Part shown: positions 35,743-44,542 of the stretch, piece by piece
Position numbering within the stretch: the stretch's first letter is position 1
How the letters are laid out: the number at the start of each line of letters is the position of its first letter
NCBI RefSeq assembly: GCF_002934605.1
Contig: NZ_PTJC01000006.1
Location: forward strand, 1,116,001 to 1,180,000
Direction: 5' to 3'
Source of the DNA: Neolewinella xylanilytica
GTDB lineage: Bacteria; Bacteroidota; Bacteroidia; Chitinophagales; Saprospiraceae
Length of the DNA: 64,000 nucleotides
Program-made: the position numbers and the translations under genes
Notes under the pieces: generated by a model
The model's database searches: none
Seen by the model: the letters and a program-made list of their open reading frames with translations, nothing else
What the model was told of the DNA's origin: nothing

Positions 35743-37029
35743 ATGGAGATCCAGACCCATTCCGAATTATTACTGCGGGAAGTCGAGACGTACGTGGAGC
35801 GGTACATGCGCGATCGTATCGACGAGCGCTACGTCTTCCACAACTTCCAACACACTTACGCGGTAGTGGAATCCGCCAACGAATTGGCGCGCTACTACGA
35901 TCTGAACGAGCGGGACCGCCTGGTCATTCAGCTGGCCGCCTGGTTTCACGATACCGGTTACGCCGAGGGTTGGGAAGATCACGAGCTGCGCGGGGCCGAA
36001 AACGCCGAGCGATTCCTCACCGAGCAAGACCAGGATGCGGACCTTATCAACGACGTACGCGGGGCTATCCTGGCGACGCGCATGCCCCAGGATCCGCAAA
36101 CCTTTCTCGAGCAGATTATTGGCGATGCCGATCTGAGCCACCTCGGCGGGGGGAGTTATTGGGATCGCTGCGGTCGTGTACGTCAGGAGTTTGCCCTGAC
36201 GCGGGCCATCGTGATGTCGGACCAGGAGTGGATCGATTTTGAACTCGGGTTCATGCTCAGCCACGAATACCACACCGAAGCAGCAAGGGAAATCTACGGG
36301 GAGCGAAAAAGCAAGCACGTCAAACAACTCTATAAGCGGAAGGAAGCCTTATATCCCGATCAGACGCCCGGCAGCCTGCTGGAACTAAAGCAGGCCAAGA
36401 AGAAAAAGCAACCAAAGAAGCTAAAAAAGAAAAAAGCGCGGAATGACGAAGACGAGTTCAAGCCGGGTCGTGGGGTGGAAACCATGTACCGCGCTACCTA
36501 CCGGACCCACGTAAACCTGAGCAGCATTGCCGATAATAAGGCGAACATCATGCTATCGGTTAACGCGATCATCCTTAGCATCTCGGCGGCCAACCTGTTC
36601 CCCAAACTGGATAACAACCCCCACCTCACCTTCCCGACGATCATCCTGGTGGCAGCGTGTCTGGGCAGTCTGTTCTACGCTATCCAGGCAACCCGCCCGA
36701 AGGTGACCGAAGGGAAAAGCAGCCTGGAAGACATAAAGGCGCGCCGCAGCAACCTGCTGTTTTTCGGCAACTTCTACAATATGCAATTGGAGGATTTCCA
36801 CTTCGGCATGATGGAGATGATCCGCGATGAGGACTTTCTCTATTCCAGCATGACCCGCGATCTCTATTACCTCGGGGTGGTTCTGGCCCAGAAGTATGCC
36901 TTCTTACGGATCTGCTACAATGTGTTCCTGTACGGCATTATCCTCGCTGTACTCGCCTTCATCCTCGCGGCCGTGCTCGACAACCGCCAGGGCGGGGTAC
37001 TCTTCGGGAGCGGTTGGTTCGGGCTGTAG
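35743..37029 (+). CDS. HD-domain hydrolase fused to Pycsar-effector-type (PycTM/DUF5706) membrane domain
   Basis: Protein of 428 aa from the ATG at 35743. Residues 1-200 form an HD phosphohydrolase: H33 and H37 in FHNFQHTYAV, the HD pair H69-D70 in AAWFHDTGY, and the distal aspartate in IIGDADLSHLG (about 126-135). A very lysine-rich linker (about 215-235) follows. Residues about 245-428 carry TYRTHVNLSSIADNKANIMLSVNAIILSI, the signature of the PycTM membrane effectors of Pycsar phage defence, with two membrane helices (about 265-315) and a third near the C-terminus. No nucleotide cyclase gene is nearby. The HD part could hydrolyse a nucleotide that controls the membrane part; this is inference. 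Confidence 0.82.
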   Translation: MEIQTHSELLLREVETYVERYMRDRIDERYVFHNFQHTYAVVESANELARYYDLNERDRLVIQLAAWFHDTGYAEGWEDHELRGAENAERFLTEQDQDADLINDVRGAILATRMPQDPQTFLEQIIGDADLSHLGGGSYWDRCGRVRQEFALTRAIVMSDQEWIDFELGFMLSHEYHTEAAREIYGERKSKHVKQLYKRKEALYPDQTPGSLLELKQAKKKKQPKKLKKKKARNDEDEFKPGRGVETMYRATYRTHVNLSSIADNKANIMLSVNAIILSISAANLFPKLDNNPHLTFPTIILVAACLGSLFYAIQATRPKVTEGKSSLEDIKARRSNLLFFGNFYNMQLEDFHFGMMEMIRDEDFLYSSMTRDLYYLGVVLAQKYAFLRICYNVFLYGIILAVLAFILAAVLDNRQGGVLFGSGWFGL

Positions 37030-37045
37030 CCTCGCTCCGCAGCCG

Positions 37046-38635
37046 CTATTTGACGTCCACCTCGATCCGCTTGTCCTGGTTGGCAAGCTGCCAGGCGTTG
37101 TAAAAGATAAGCTGTCCGATACGCGCCATCTTATCGAAATTGATTTTCTCGATGGTGTCGGTATCCCGGTGGTAGTCGGCGTGGGTACCGTTAAAGAAGA
37201 AGACGCTGGGGATGCCGCGCTCGGCGAAGTTGTAGTGGTCGCTCCGTTCGTAGAAGTTGTTCGGATCGTCCTTGGCGTTGTACTTGTAGTCGAGCTCAAT
37301 TTGGGTAAAGTCCCGATTGACCGCTTCGTTGATGTTATGGAGTTCGGTGCTCAGGCGGTTGCTGCCGATTACGTAGATGTAATTGGGATTGCCCTCGTGT
37401 TCGGGATCGACCCGGCCAACCATATCGACGTTGATGTCGGCTACCGTGTACTCCAGCGGAAATACCGGGTGGGACGCGTAATACTCGGAACCAAGCAGGC
37501 CCTTTTCTTCCCCGCTCACCCAAAGGAAGAGCACACTCCGGCGTGGCCCCATGCCTGCCTTTTGGGCTTCCACGAAGGCTTCGGCTACCTCCAGGACGGT
37601 ACTGCTGCCGGAACCGTTATCGTCGGCCCCGTTGAAGATGGCATCTCCCCGGCGTCCGATGTGATCGTAGTGGGCGCTGACGACCAGCACCTCGTCGGCG
37701 AGCCGGGGATCGGTACCCCGGACGTAGCCGAGGACGTTTTCCCCGATTAGTTCCCGTACGTTTTTCCGTTGGGTCAGCTGAATTGCCGTGGGAACGGCCA
37801 CCGGCCGGAGTCTCCCATTGCGTTCGATGCGCTTTCGGGCTTTAATCACCTTGCGGTATTCCTTGCCGAGCATTTCCTTGGCTACGGCGGGCGTCACGTA
37901 GACGTTATTAGCCTCCTGCCGCTCGGCTTCCGTACGATCCGTCATGCGCATCTGGCCGTCCAGCGTTTCCCGCCTGACGTCCTGCACGTTTTGCTTAAAT
38001 GCGGGATCGATGACGATGACGGTTTCCACCCCGTGCTGGTAGGCCGATTGTAATTTGCGGCCATCGTCGAGGCTGTATTCGCTCGGGTCCTTGGAGCCGG
38101 AGAGCAAAAAATTGCTGTCGCGACCGCGGGGTTCTCCGGCAAAGATGATGATGGTCTTGCCCGCGACGTCGTGACCGCGATAGTCGCTATAGGCCGGGTC
38201 ATCGATTCCATAACCGAGAAACAGCACTTCGTTCACCGTGACGGTTTCCCGATTCGCATTTTTGCTGGGTGAGCTATAGAATTCCCACAGGTGGCGCAGC
38301 GGTTCGCCGTTGAGCCGCATGTCAACCGTATCCCAGTTTTGCCGGCTGAACTTGATGGTCTGGAAGTACCCGGTGTCATTTACTACCGGTGGTATCCCGA
38401 GATCTTGCAGCTGGGAAGCCAGGTAGGCCGCCGCCCTTTTCTGGCCGGGTTCGCCGGTTTCCCTGCCCTCCATCTCGTCGGCGGAGAGGATGGTGAGGTG
38501 TTCCCGGAGGTCATCCGTTGTGATGGTAGCGGCGAGCTGCCGGGCTTGTTCGTCGGTGGTGGGTAGGGTCGCACGCTCCTGGGCGTTGCCGGTTAGGGAG
38601 AGGAGCAGCGCTCCGGCGATCAAAATTCGGATCAT
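37046..38635 (-). CDS. M28-family zinc aminopeptidase
   Basis: Exported peptidase of 529 aa from the ATG at 38635, where a signal peptide (ending LTGNAQ) begins; a TACATTTGA box ends seven bases upstream. The zinc ligands are visible as H322 (SAHYDHIG), D338 (NGADDNGSG), E377 with catalytic E376 (VSGEEKG), D404 (NVDMVGR) and the late His in GTHADYHRDTD. An inserted protease-associated domain occupies about residues 130-250. No type IX sorting tag is present, so it is probably periplasmic. Role: cleavage of N-terminal residues from imported peptides. Confidence 0.92.
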   Translation of the reverse strand: MIRILIAGALLLSLTGNAQERATLPTTDEQARQLAATITTDDLREHLTILSADEMEGRETGEPGQKRAAAYLASQLQDLGIPPVVNDTGYFQTIKFSRQNWDTVDMRLNGEPLRHLWEFYSSPSKNANRETVTVNEVLFLGYGIDDPAYSDYRGHDVAGKTIIIFAGEPRGRDSNFLLSGSKDPSEYSLDDGRKLQSAYQHGVETVIVIDPAFKQNVQDVRRETLDGQMRMTDRTEAERQEANNVYVTPAVAKEMLGKEYRKVIKARKRIERNGRLRPVAVPTAIQLTQRKNVRELIGENVLGYVRGTDPRLADEVLVVSAHYDHIGRRGDAIFNGADDNGSGSSTVLEVAEAFVEAQKAGMGPRRSVLFLWVSGEEKGLLGSEYYASHPVFPLEYTVADINVDMVGRVDPEHEGNPNYIYVIGSNRLSTELHNINEAVNRDFTQIELDYKYNAKDDPNNFYERSDHYNFAERGIPSVFFFNGTHADYHRDTDTIEKINFDKMARIGQLIFYNAWQLANQDKRIEVDVK

Positions 38636-38640
38636 GAAGG

Positions 38641-38649
38641 TCAAATGTA
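38641..38649 (-). promoter_or_regulatory. Promoter for M28 peptidase
   Basis: Minus-strand TACATTTGA; the G is seven bases before the ATG at 38635. Confidence 0.5.
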
Positions 38650-38697
38650 GCGCAGGCCCCACGGGTTGCCGCGCTAAGATAAATTTAACGGTCGGAC

Positions 38698-40179
38698 TTA
38701 TTCGCCCGACAGCCGGACACGGGTGCCGAAGCGCAGCATGGTATTGTGAATCCGATCCTCCAGCGGGCCACGGCCACCGTCGCTTTCCCGAATGGTCAGC
38801 AGACGGCCGACCGTGGGAGAGAAGTAGATGCTCCAGCGGTCGGTGAGCAGGCGCTCCACGCGCACGTTGCCGCTCAGGTACAGGCTGCTGTTCTCCAGCA
38901 GGCCGCCCCCCTGGAAGAAACCCTGGGTGGGGTCGAGGATTTCGCTGGTTCCAGCGCTTTCCCGCCCACCAACACCTTTTGCATTCCGGTTGATGATCTC
39001 ATTAAGGTCTGCCAGGGTGATGTCCGGGGGCAGCTTCACTTGCGAGCCAAGTACCACGTTCATGGCCATGCCCACCCCTGCCGATACCCGCCATTTTTCC
39101 GAACGGGAGATTTCCCGCTGGTAACCTAAGGGAATCGATACGGTTTGGTAGGTCAGGCGGCTGTACCGGATCTGGTGCTCCTGCTGGATGCCGCTGGTAT
39201 CCTCCTCGATTAGCAGGATTTTGGCCGGCACGTACGAACGTTGGCCGTAGATGAGCCCGAACTGGAGCGCGTTATTGCCCTGAACGGCCTCGATAAGCGC
39301 TCCGGCGCTAAAGCCGGTAGTGATCTTGTGGTGGGCCTCGATGCCGAGGGCGGCGTTTTCCTGGGTAACTACATCATTCAGGTCGAGAGGGGAAACGAAA
39401 CCGTTGAGGTAGTACCGAACGGGGTCGTTGCCGAGCACGCCAGAAAGATCCGGCAGGGGGATGAATCGGGGAGACCTTTTCTGCAACGGCTCGATCCCAT
39501 TAGCAAGGGGTTCAACGACCGATGGGCGCAACCGAACGGATGGCATCGAATTGGCCTGGACAAGCGCGGGAATCGTAGTCGAACCCGGGAGCTGTGGGAT
39601 GGGTGCCGGTAGCCTTTCGGCAGTTAGCTGTCCTGGGAACAGGTCACTGCCAGTGGTGCCGTCGAGAGTATTCAGTACGGGTGGTGGAGTATCGAAACCG
39701 GGCTGAAGCGGAAAGGCGGAAGCATTGACTTCCGCGTAGGGGGAAGCCGATTCACCCGGGCCGAAACGGTGACCGAATCGGGCGTAGAGTAGGAGCAAGC
39801 TTAGCAGTAGGGTGGCCTCGGTGATCTTCAGGCAGGTGATCATCTCCCGGCGCCTGCCGATCAACTCCAGGCGGGCGGCGAGCAAGGTCCATCCGGAGAC
39901 GGTGACCGGCTCGGCCCGCTGTAGCCCGGAAGCTACGACGGCGTCCATGGCTCGCTCGCCGTCGGCTTCCACCGTATTCAGTTTTTCAGCGAAGGCGTTC
40001 CAACTACCAGGTGGAGGTGTTGCCGGGGCGAGCCCTCCCAGCTTCTCGGCCACGGCTTCGTCGTGGGCCCGTTCGTCGAGGCGGGCGCTCAACGTCTCCC
40101 AGCCACCCGCTGGGGGCGGTGGCAGGCTGGCGATCCGTTGCCGGATCAGTTCGTCAAATGGGTGATTTTCTTGTTTCAT
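38698..40179 (-). CDS. Anti-sigma-like membrane protein with C-terminal barrel-like domain
   Basis: Protein of 493 aa encoded two bases after an ECF sigma factor. Residues 1-112 are cytosolic with three repeats built around W27, W60 and W97, each followed seven residues later by Leu (GWETLSARL, SWNAFAEKL, GWTLLAARL). One membrane helix follows (about 117-133), then a proline-rich periplasmic linker (about 140-240), and a C-terminal region (about 260-493) of alternating strands such as YQTVSIPLGYQREI and LYLSGNVRVERLLTDRWSIYFSPTVGRLL that resembles an outer-membrane beta-barrel. Anti-sigma function is inferred from position and topology. Confidence 0.6.
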   Translation of the reverse strand: MKQENHPFDELIRQRIASLPPPPAGGWETLSARLDERAHDEAVAEKLGGLAPATPPPGSWNAFAEKLNTVEADGERAMDAVVASGLQRAEPVTVSGWTLLAARLELIGRRREMITCLKITEATLLLSLLLLYARFGHRFGPGESASPYAEVNASAFPLQPGFDTPPPVLNTLDGTTGSDLFPGQLTAERLPAPIPQLPGSTTIPALVQANSMPSVRLRPSVVEPLANGIEPLQKRSPRFIPLPDLSGVLGNDPVRYYLNGFVSPLDLNDVVTQENAALGIEAHHKITTGFSAGALIEAVQGNNALQFGLIYGQRSYVPAKILLIEEDTSGIQQEHQIRYSRLTYQTVSIPLGYQREISRSEKWRVSAGVGMAMNVVLGSQVKLPPDITLADLNEIINRNAKGVGGRESAGTSEILDPTQGFFQGGGLLENSSLYLSGNVRVERLLTDRWSIYFSPTVGRLLTIRESDGGRGPLEDRIHNTMLRFGTRVRLSGE

Positions 40180-40181
40180 TA

Positions 40182-40733
40182 CTAGCGACCCGGGGCGGTA
40201 AGCGCCTTTTGGAGCTTGTTTCTCGCCTTTACCAGGTTTGATCTTGAAGTGGAATCAGTAATACTTAAATGCTCGGCAATTTCTTTGTGGCTGTAGCCTT
40301 CAATTGCGTAAAGGTTAAAGATGGTTCGATAGGTCGGGGGTAATTGCTGTACTGCGGCCAGAATTTCCCGGGCCGAGCACTGGCTGATCACGTCCGGATT
40401 GTCGCTACTGACCTGATAGGCCCGTTCGATATCTTCCGTCCGGCGGCGTACCGACCGCCGGTAGTGATCGATGGCGGTATTCACCGTAATCCGACGCATC
40501 CAGGCAAGAAGGGCCGTCCCGCTTTCGTAGCGGCCGATCTTGCCGAAAATCTTGATAAAACTTTCGTGCAACAGGTCCATCGCCTCGTCGTCCGTGCCGC
40601 TGTAGCGCTGGCAGATCGCCATCAACGGGCCGTAATGGGTTTCGTACAGGACGCGCTGTGCCTCCCGTTCGCCGCGGCGAAGCGCCGCTACGAAACGTTC
40701 TTCATCGTTCTCGAGACAGATTGAGTAGTCCAT
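40182..40733 (-). CDS. ECF-type RNA polymerase sigma factor
   Basis: Sigma-70 family factor of 183 aa with only regions 2 and 4. Region 2 reads LYETHYGPLMAICQRYSGTDDEAMDLLHESFIKIFGKI and WMRRITVNTAIDHYR; region 4 reads LPPTYRTIFNLYAIEGYSHKEIAEHLSITDSTSRSNLVKARNKL. Binding of a cognate anti-sigma factor normally keeps such proteins inactive, and the next gene, two bases downstream, is the obvious candidate. Target genes cannot be read from the sequence. Confidence 0.92.
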   Translation of the reverse strand: MDYSICLENDEERFVAALRRGEREAQRVLYETHYGPLMAICQRYSGTDDEAMDLLHESFIKIFGKIGRYESGTALLAWMRRITVNTAIDHYRRSVRRRTEDIERAYQVSSDNPDVISQCSAREILAAVQQLPPTYRTIFNLYAIEGYSHKEIAEHLSITDSTSRSNLVKARNKLQKALTAPGR

Positions 40734-40882
40734 AAAGAATTACCAGGTAGGCCCGCATTCCACCCTTCAGTATCCGGAAGTGAAAGGTGCCGTGCGGAAA
40801 TACCGTAAGGTAAACGGTTTTCTCGGGCCGATCGCTGCCGGGAGGTGGTTTTTTTGTCTGCTCGCCACCCTATATTACGGCG

Positions 40883-42712
40883 ATGGGCACGATGGATAGA
40901 AGGCAAGGCGCCGCGAACCTGAAATTGCGTAAGAGTTCGGACCTAGTAGGGCTGAAGACCGCCGGAAGTGAACGGCCTCCGGGAGCGGAACGGGAAATCC
41001 TGTCCGATCTGGGCGGTTTTTCGGTGGTGCGGCTGGCGGGCGACGTAGAAAGCGGACTCAATGCGCTTCGTCGCGCGTCCTCGGTGGTGGTAGGGTCGCA
41101 CGTTTACTTCGCCGAGGGCGACAACCGGCCCCTGGTGCCCACCGGCGTGATTTACTGCGAGTTGGCCGACGGGGTAGGGGAGGAAGAAAGTAGCCGGCTC
41201 TTCGATCGGTTGGGGCTCGAGGTCGTCGAGCGGCGGGAAGGAGCCACCGTCGTACTGCGGGTTACCGACCGTAGCCGTAACCCCCTCGCCATGAGCCAGG
41301 AACTCGAAGGGCTCGCCATGGTAAGGGAAGCGGTGCCGGACCTGGACGTGCCGCTCGAGCAGTATTTCTCGGAACCCCGGGACGGTCTTTTCCCGGAGCA
41401 ATGGGCCATGGACAACCAGGGACGCATTCCCGGGGTGCCCGACTACCCGACCAAACCCGGGGCCGATGCCGGAGTGCGGGCCGCCTGGCGGAAACTGGAC
41501 AATCTGGGGGGCTCCGACATCATTATCGCCGTGATTGACAACGGCTTCGAACTCGACCACCCAGACCTATCGGGAAAGAGCGTAGCTCCGCTTACGGTCT
41601 CTTCCGGTGCGGCGGGCGTACCGGAGGGGTTGGCCTACGGCACTCACGGTACGCCCTGTGCTAGTTTGGCCCTGGCCCCGGCCAACGGTACCGGTATCGT
41701 GGGAGCCGCCCCCAATGCCCGGCTCATGCCCCTTCACGGGCTGACGTATTCCGTCTTTTTGACTGAACGGATGTTCGATCATTGCCGAAATTCGGGAGCG
41801 GACATCATCTCCTGTAGTTGGGGAACCATCGACGATCGCTACCGGCCGGGAAAACGGCACGAGCTTGCTATCCGTAAAGCCCTGACCGAGGGTCGGGGCG
41901 GCAAGGGCTGCATCGTCCTCTTCGCGGCGGGTAACGAAGGGGCCGCCCGGGTGAACTATTACGGCAAGCTGGAGGGCGTCATTACCGTGGGCGCGTCCAC
42001 CAGCGGCGATACCCACCCCGCCTATTCCAACCGCGGGGAAGGACTGAGCGTCGTGGCGCCCAGCGACGGTGGCTGGCCCGTACTCGCCGCCCGTTGCAGC
42101 TGGGATCCGGGGCAGCGGGAACTTCCCGCCGAGAAGCAATACTATGTCGACGGCCGTGACCGAGGGCCCTACCACAAGCATTTCGGCGGCACTTCGGCGG
42201 CAACCCCGCTAGTGGCCGGCATCTGTGCGCTGCTGCTATCCGCCAATCCCGAACTCACCGCCGTGCAGGTAAAGCGGATCCTGGAGCAAACCGCCGACAA
42301 GATCGGAAACCGGGCCGGCTACGACAGCCGGGGCTGGAGCCCCCAGTTCGGTTTCGGCCGCGTAAATGCCGGTCGCGCCGTTACCGAAGCGCTCCGCCTT
42401 CGGAACGTGGCCCCGGCCCCTGCGCCCCCGCCGCCCCCGGTTGCCGGAACCTACCGCCTGGATGTGGAGCCGGTGCAAACAAAGGGGTTTGGGCTGCAAG
42501 TAGGGGCGTACGGCAATTACAATAACGTAGTGGCGACGGTCGCTGCCCTCAAGGCTCGCTTCGGATTGCCCGTAGTCGTGGAAGAGGTCGGCGGGCTGCA
42601 TAAAATCGTGGTCGGTACTTTTGCAACGGCCGCCGCAGCCCGCTCGCGCATCGAAGAACTGCGGGATGCCGGCTATCGCCCCTTCGTGAAAGATTTATCC
42701 ACCCTAAGCTAA
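40883..42712 (+). CDS. Subtilisin-like (S8) peptidase with C-terminal SPOR domain
   Basis: Protein of 609 aa. The catalytic triad is D219 (AVIDNGFELDHPDL), H255 (YGTHGTPCAS) and S438 (GGTSAATPLVAG), with N351 (AAGNEG) as oxyanion residue. Residues 1-160 look like a propeptide-type domain. A proline-rich linker at about 510-525 leads to a SPOR domain (FGLQVGAYGNYNNVVATVAAL, then LHKIVVGTFATAAAARSRIEEL), which in other proteins binds denuded peptidoglycan. No signal peptide is visible at the N-terminus (GTMDRRQGAANLKLRKSSD). The next gene starts directly after its stop. Confidence 0.88.
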   Translation: MGTMDRRQGAANLKLRKSSDLVGLKTAGSERPPGAEREILSDLGGFSVVRLAGDVESGLNALRRASSVVVGSHVYFAEGDNRPLVPTGVIYCELADGVGEEESSRLFDRLGLEVVERREGATVVLRVTDRSRNPLAMSQELEGLAMVREAVPDLDVPLEQYFSEPRDGLFPEQWAMDNQGRIPGVPDYPTKPGADAGVRAAWRKLDNLGGSDIIIAVIDNGFELDHPDLSGKSVAPLTVSSGAAGVPEGLAYGTHGTPCASLALAPANGTGIVGAAPNARLMPLHGLTYSVFLTERMFDHCRNSGADIISCSWGTIDDRYRPGKRHELAIRKALTEGRGGKGCIVLFAAGNEGAARVNYYGKLEGVITVGASTSGDTHPAYSNRGEGLSVVAPSDGGWPVLAARCSWDPGQRELPAEKQYYVDGRDRGPYHKHFGGTSAATPLVAGICALLLSANPELTAVQVKRILEQTADKIGNRAGYDSRGWSPQFGFGRVNAGRAVTEALRLRNVAPAPAPPPPPVAGTYRLDVEPVQTKGFGLQVGAYGNYNNVVATVAALKARFGLPVVVEEVGGLHKIVVGTFATAAAARSRIEELRDAGYRPFVKDLSTLS

Positions 42713-44542
42713 ATGAAACCAATGCGTTTGCTCACCGCGCTGTTAGTGCTTTGCCTTGCCCTTCCCGTCCACTCCCAACTCGGCTGGGTAGCCGAACATC
42801 CCGGCACCATCGTGTACGATCTGGACCTTAGCAAGGTGCAGCAGCACGAGCTGGAGATAACCGTCACCTTCCCCGCGGTGCCGATGGGCGTTTTCTACGT
42901 CCGCATGCCGCAGTTTAGTCCCGGACGGTACGCCCAACACAACTTCGCGCGGAACGTCTACGATTTGCGGGCGCTCGGAGCCAACGGACAACCCGTTTCA
43001 GTGGAGCGCACCGAACCCAATGCCTGGGCAATTACCGGACACGGCGGCAAGGTCACGCTCTCCTATACCCTGTTTGCGAACGGGGGTGACGGTACCTATT
43101 CCGGAATCGACGAGCGGAAACTTCACCTCAATATGCCGGCCACCTTTCTCTACGGAGAGAAGCTGAACGACCGCCCCGTGATGCTGCGCCTTCCCGTTGA
43201 CCAGCGTTCGGAGTGGGAGGTGGCGACCCAGTTGGTCGACCTGGGCTCCCGCCGCTTCGCCGCCCCGAACTATTACTATTTCTACGATTCGCCCACCCTC
43301 GTCGGTACGATGATGCGGGATGAATTTACCGTGGCCAGCGGAGAGCGGGTCGACACGATCGAGGTAGTGGTGATGAGCGAAGATAGCCGCGAGGTATTCT
43401 CCGATTACGTGGCCTGGGTGGAACGGGTCGTCCGCGCCCAGCAGGAAGTCTTCGGCGAGCTGCCCGCCTACGACTACGGGCGCTACGTGTTTCTCTGCTC
43501 CTACAATCCCTGGATCGGGGGCGATGGGATGGAGCACCGGAATTCGACCGTCTGCTCGGCGCCCATCGGGTTGGAAGGCAACCAGCAACGACTCATCGGT
43601 ACCGTCAGTCACGAATTCTTTCACTGTTGGAACGTGGAGCGCATCCGTCCGGCCAGCCTCGAGCCCTTCCAGTTTGACCACGTGAATATGAGTGGCGAAC
43701 TTTGGTTCGCCGAGGGGTTCACGAGTTACTACGACGACCTGGCACTCGTCCGGGCCGGTATCCTCGATCCCGCCGAATACGCCAGCGGGCTGGCGGGACA
43801 ACTGAACTACGTCGTGCAGTCACCGGGGCGGGAGTTCCGTGGCCCGGCCGAGATGAGCCAGTTGGCTCCTTTCGTCGACGCGGCAACCGCCAACGATCCC
43901 GATAATTACGCCAATACGTTCGTGAGCTACTACACCTACGGGGCCACCATAGGCCTGGCACTGGACCTGGAGCTGCGGCAACGGGGAACCCAACTCGACG
44001 AGGTCATGCGGCTCATGTGGCAACGCTACGGCAAACCGGAAATCCCTTACCACATCCGCGACATTCAATTAGCGGTCGGGAAAGTAGCCGCCGACTCCGC
44101 CTGGGCCGCTAGCTGGTTCGATCGGCATATCTACGGCAGCGACCTTCCCGACTACGGGGAATTGTTGGCCCCCTACGGCATCGACGTGCGCCAGGCCAGG
44201 CCGGATAGCGCAGGATTTTACGGGCTGCGGCTGCGGGAAGATGCTGGCCGGCTGATTGTCAGCGGGCCAGTCTACGAGCATAGTCCGCTCTTTGCCGCCG
44301 GCATCAACCCGGGTACGACCATCCTGGCTTTGGACGGAAAAGAAATCGCCACCCAAGCGGAATGGGACGCCGCGGTTGGCGAATTGCAGATCGGCGAGAC
44401 CTACACCATTACTTTCGAGCAACTTGGGCGGCAAACCACCGGCTGGTTCGAGGCGGCGGCCAGCCCGGCCTTCCGCTCCGGACTCCGGGAGGGAGCCGAA
44501 GCGGAAGCCGTAGCCAGGCGGGCGGAATGGCTCGGTCGCTAG
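42713..44542 (+). CDS. M61-family metallopeptidase with PDZ domain
   Basis: Exported peptidase of 609 aa with a signal peptide (about residues 1-21, ending LPVHSQ). The zinc site is HEFFH at 300-304 with E334 (WFAEGFTSYY) as third ligand; the preceding PWIGGDGMEHRNSTV is typical for glycyl-aminopeptidase relatives. A PDZ domain occupies about residues 500-580 (FYGLRLREDAGRLIVSGPVYEHSPLFAAGINPG). The ATG directly follows the subtilase stop codon, so they form an operon. It converges with the S9 gene, overlapping by four bases. Confidence 0.92.
   Translation: MKPMRLLTALLVLCLALPVHSQLGWVAEHPGTIVYDLDLSKVQQHELEITVTFPAVPMGVFYVRMPQFSPGRYAQHNFARNVYDLRALGANGQPVSVERTEPNAWAITGHGGKVTLSYTLFANGGDGTYSGIDERKLHLNMPATFLYGEKLNDRPVMLRLPVDQRSEWEVATQLVDLGSRRFAAPNYYYFYDSPTLVGTMMRDEFTVASGERVDTIEVVVMSEDSREVFSDYVAWVERVVRAQQEVFGELPAYDYGRYVFLCSYNPWIGGDGMEHRNSTVCSAPIGLEGNQQRLIGTVSHEFFHCWNVERIRPASLEPFQFDHVNMSGELWFAEGFTSYYDDLALVRAGILDPAEYASGLAGQLNYVVQSPGREFRGPAEMSQLAPFVDAATANDPDNYANTFVSYYTYGATIGLALDLELRQRGTQLDEVMRLMWQRYGKPEIPYHIRDIQLAVGKVAADSAWAASWFDRHIYGSDLPDYGELLAPYGIDVRQARPDSAGFYGLRLREDAGRLIVSGPVYEHSPLFAAGINPGTTILALDGKEIATQAEWDAAVGELQIGETYTITFEQLGRQTTGWFEAAASPAFRSGLREGAEAEAVARRAEWLGR

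Noticed and set aside
35743-37029. Complete Pycsar defence operon
   Set aside because: Only the effector-type domain is seen. No pyrimidine cyclase gene is in the window, so the system as described cannot be claimed.
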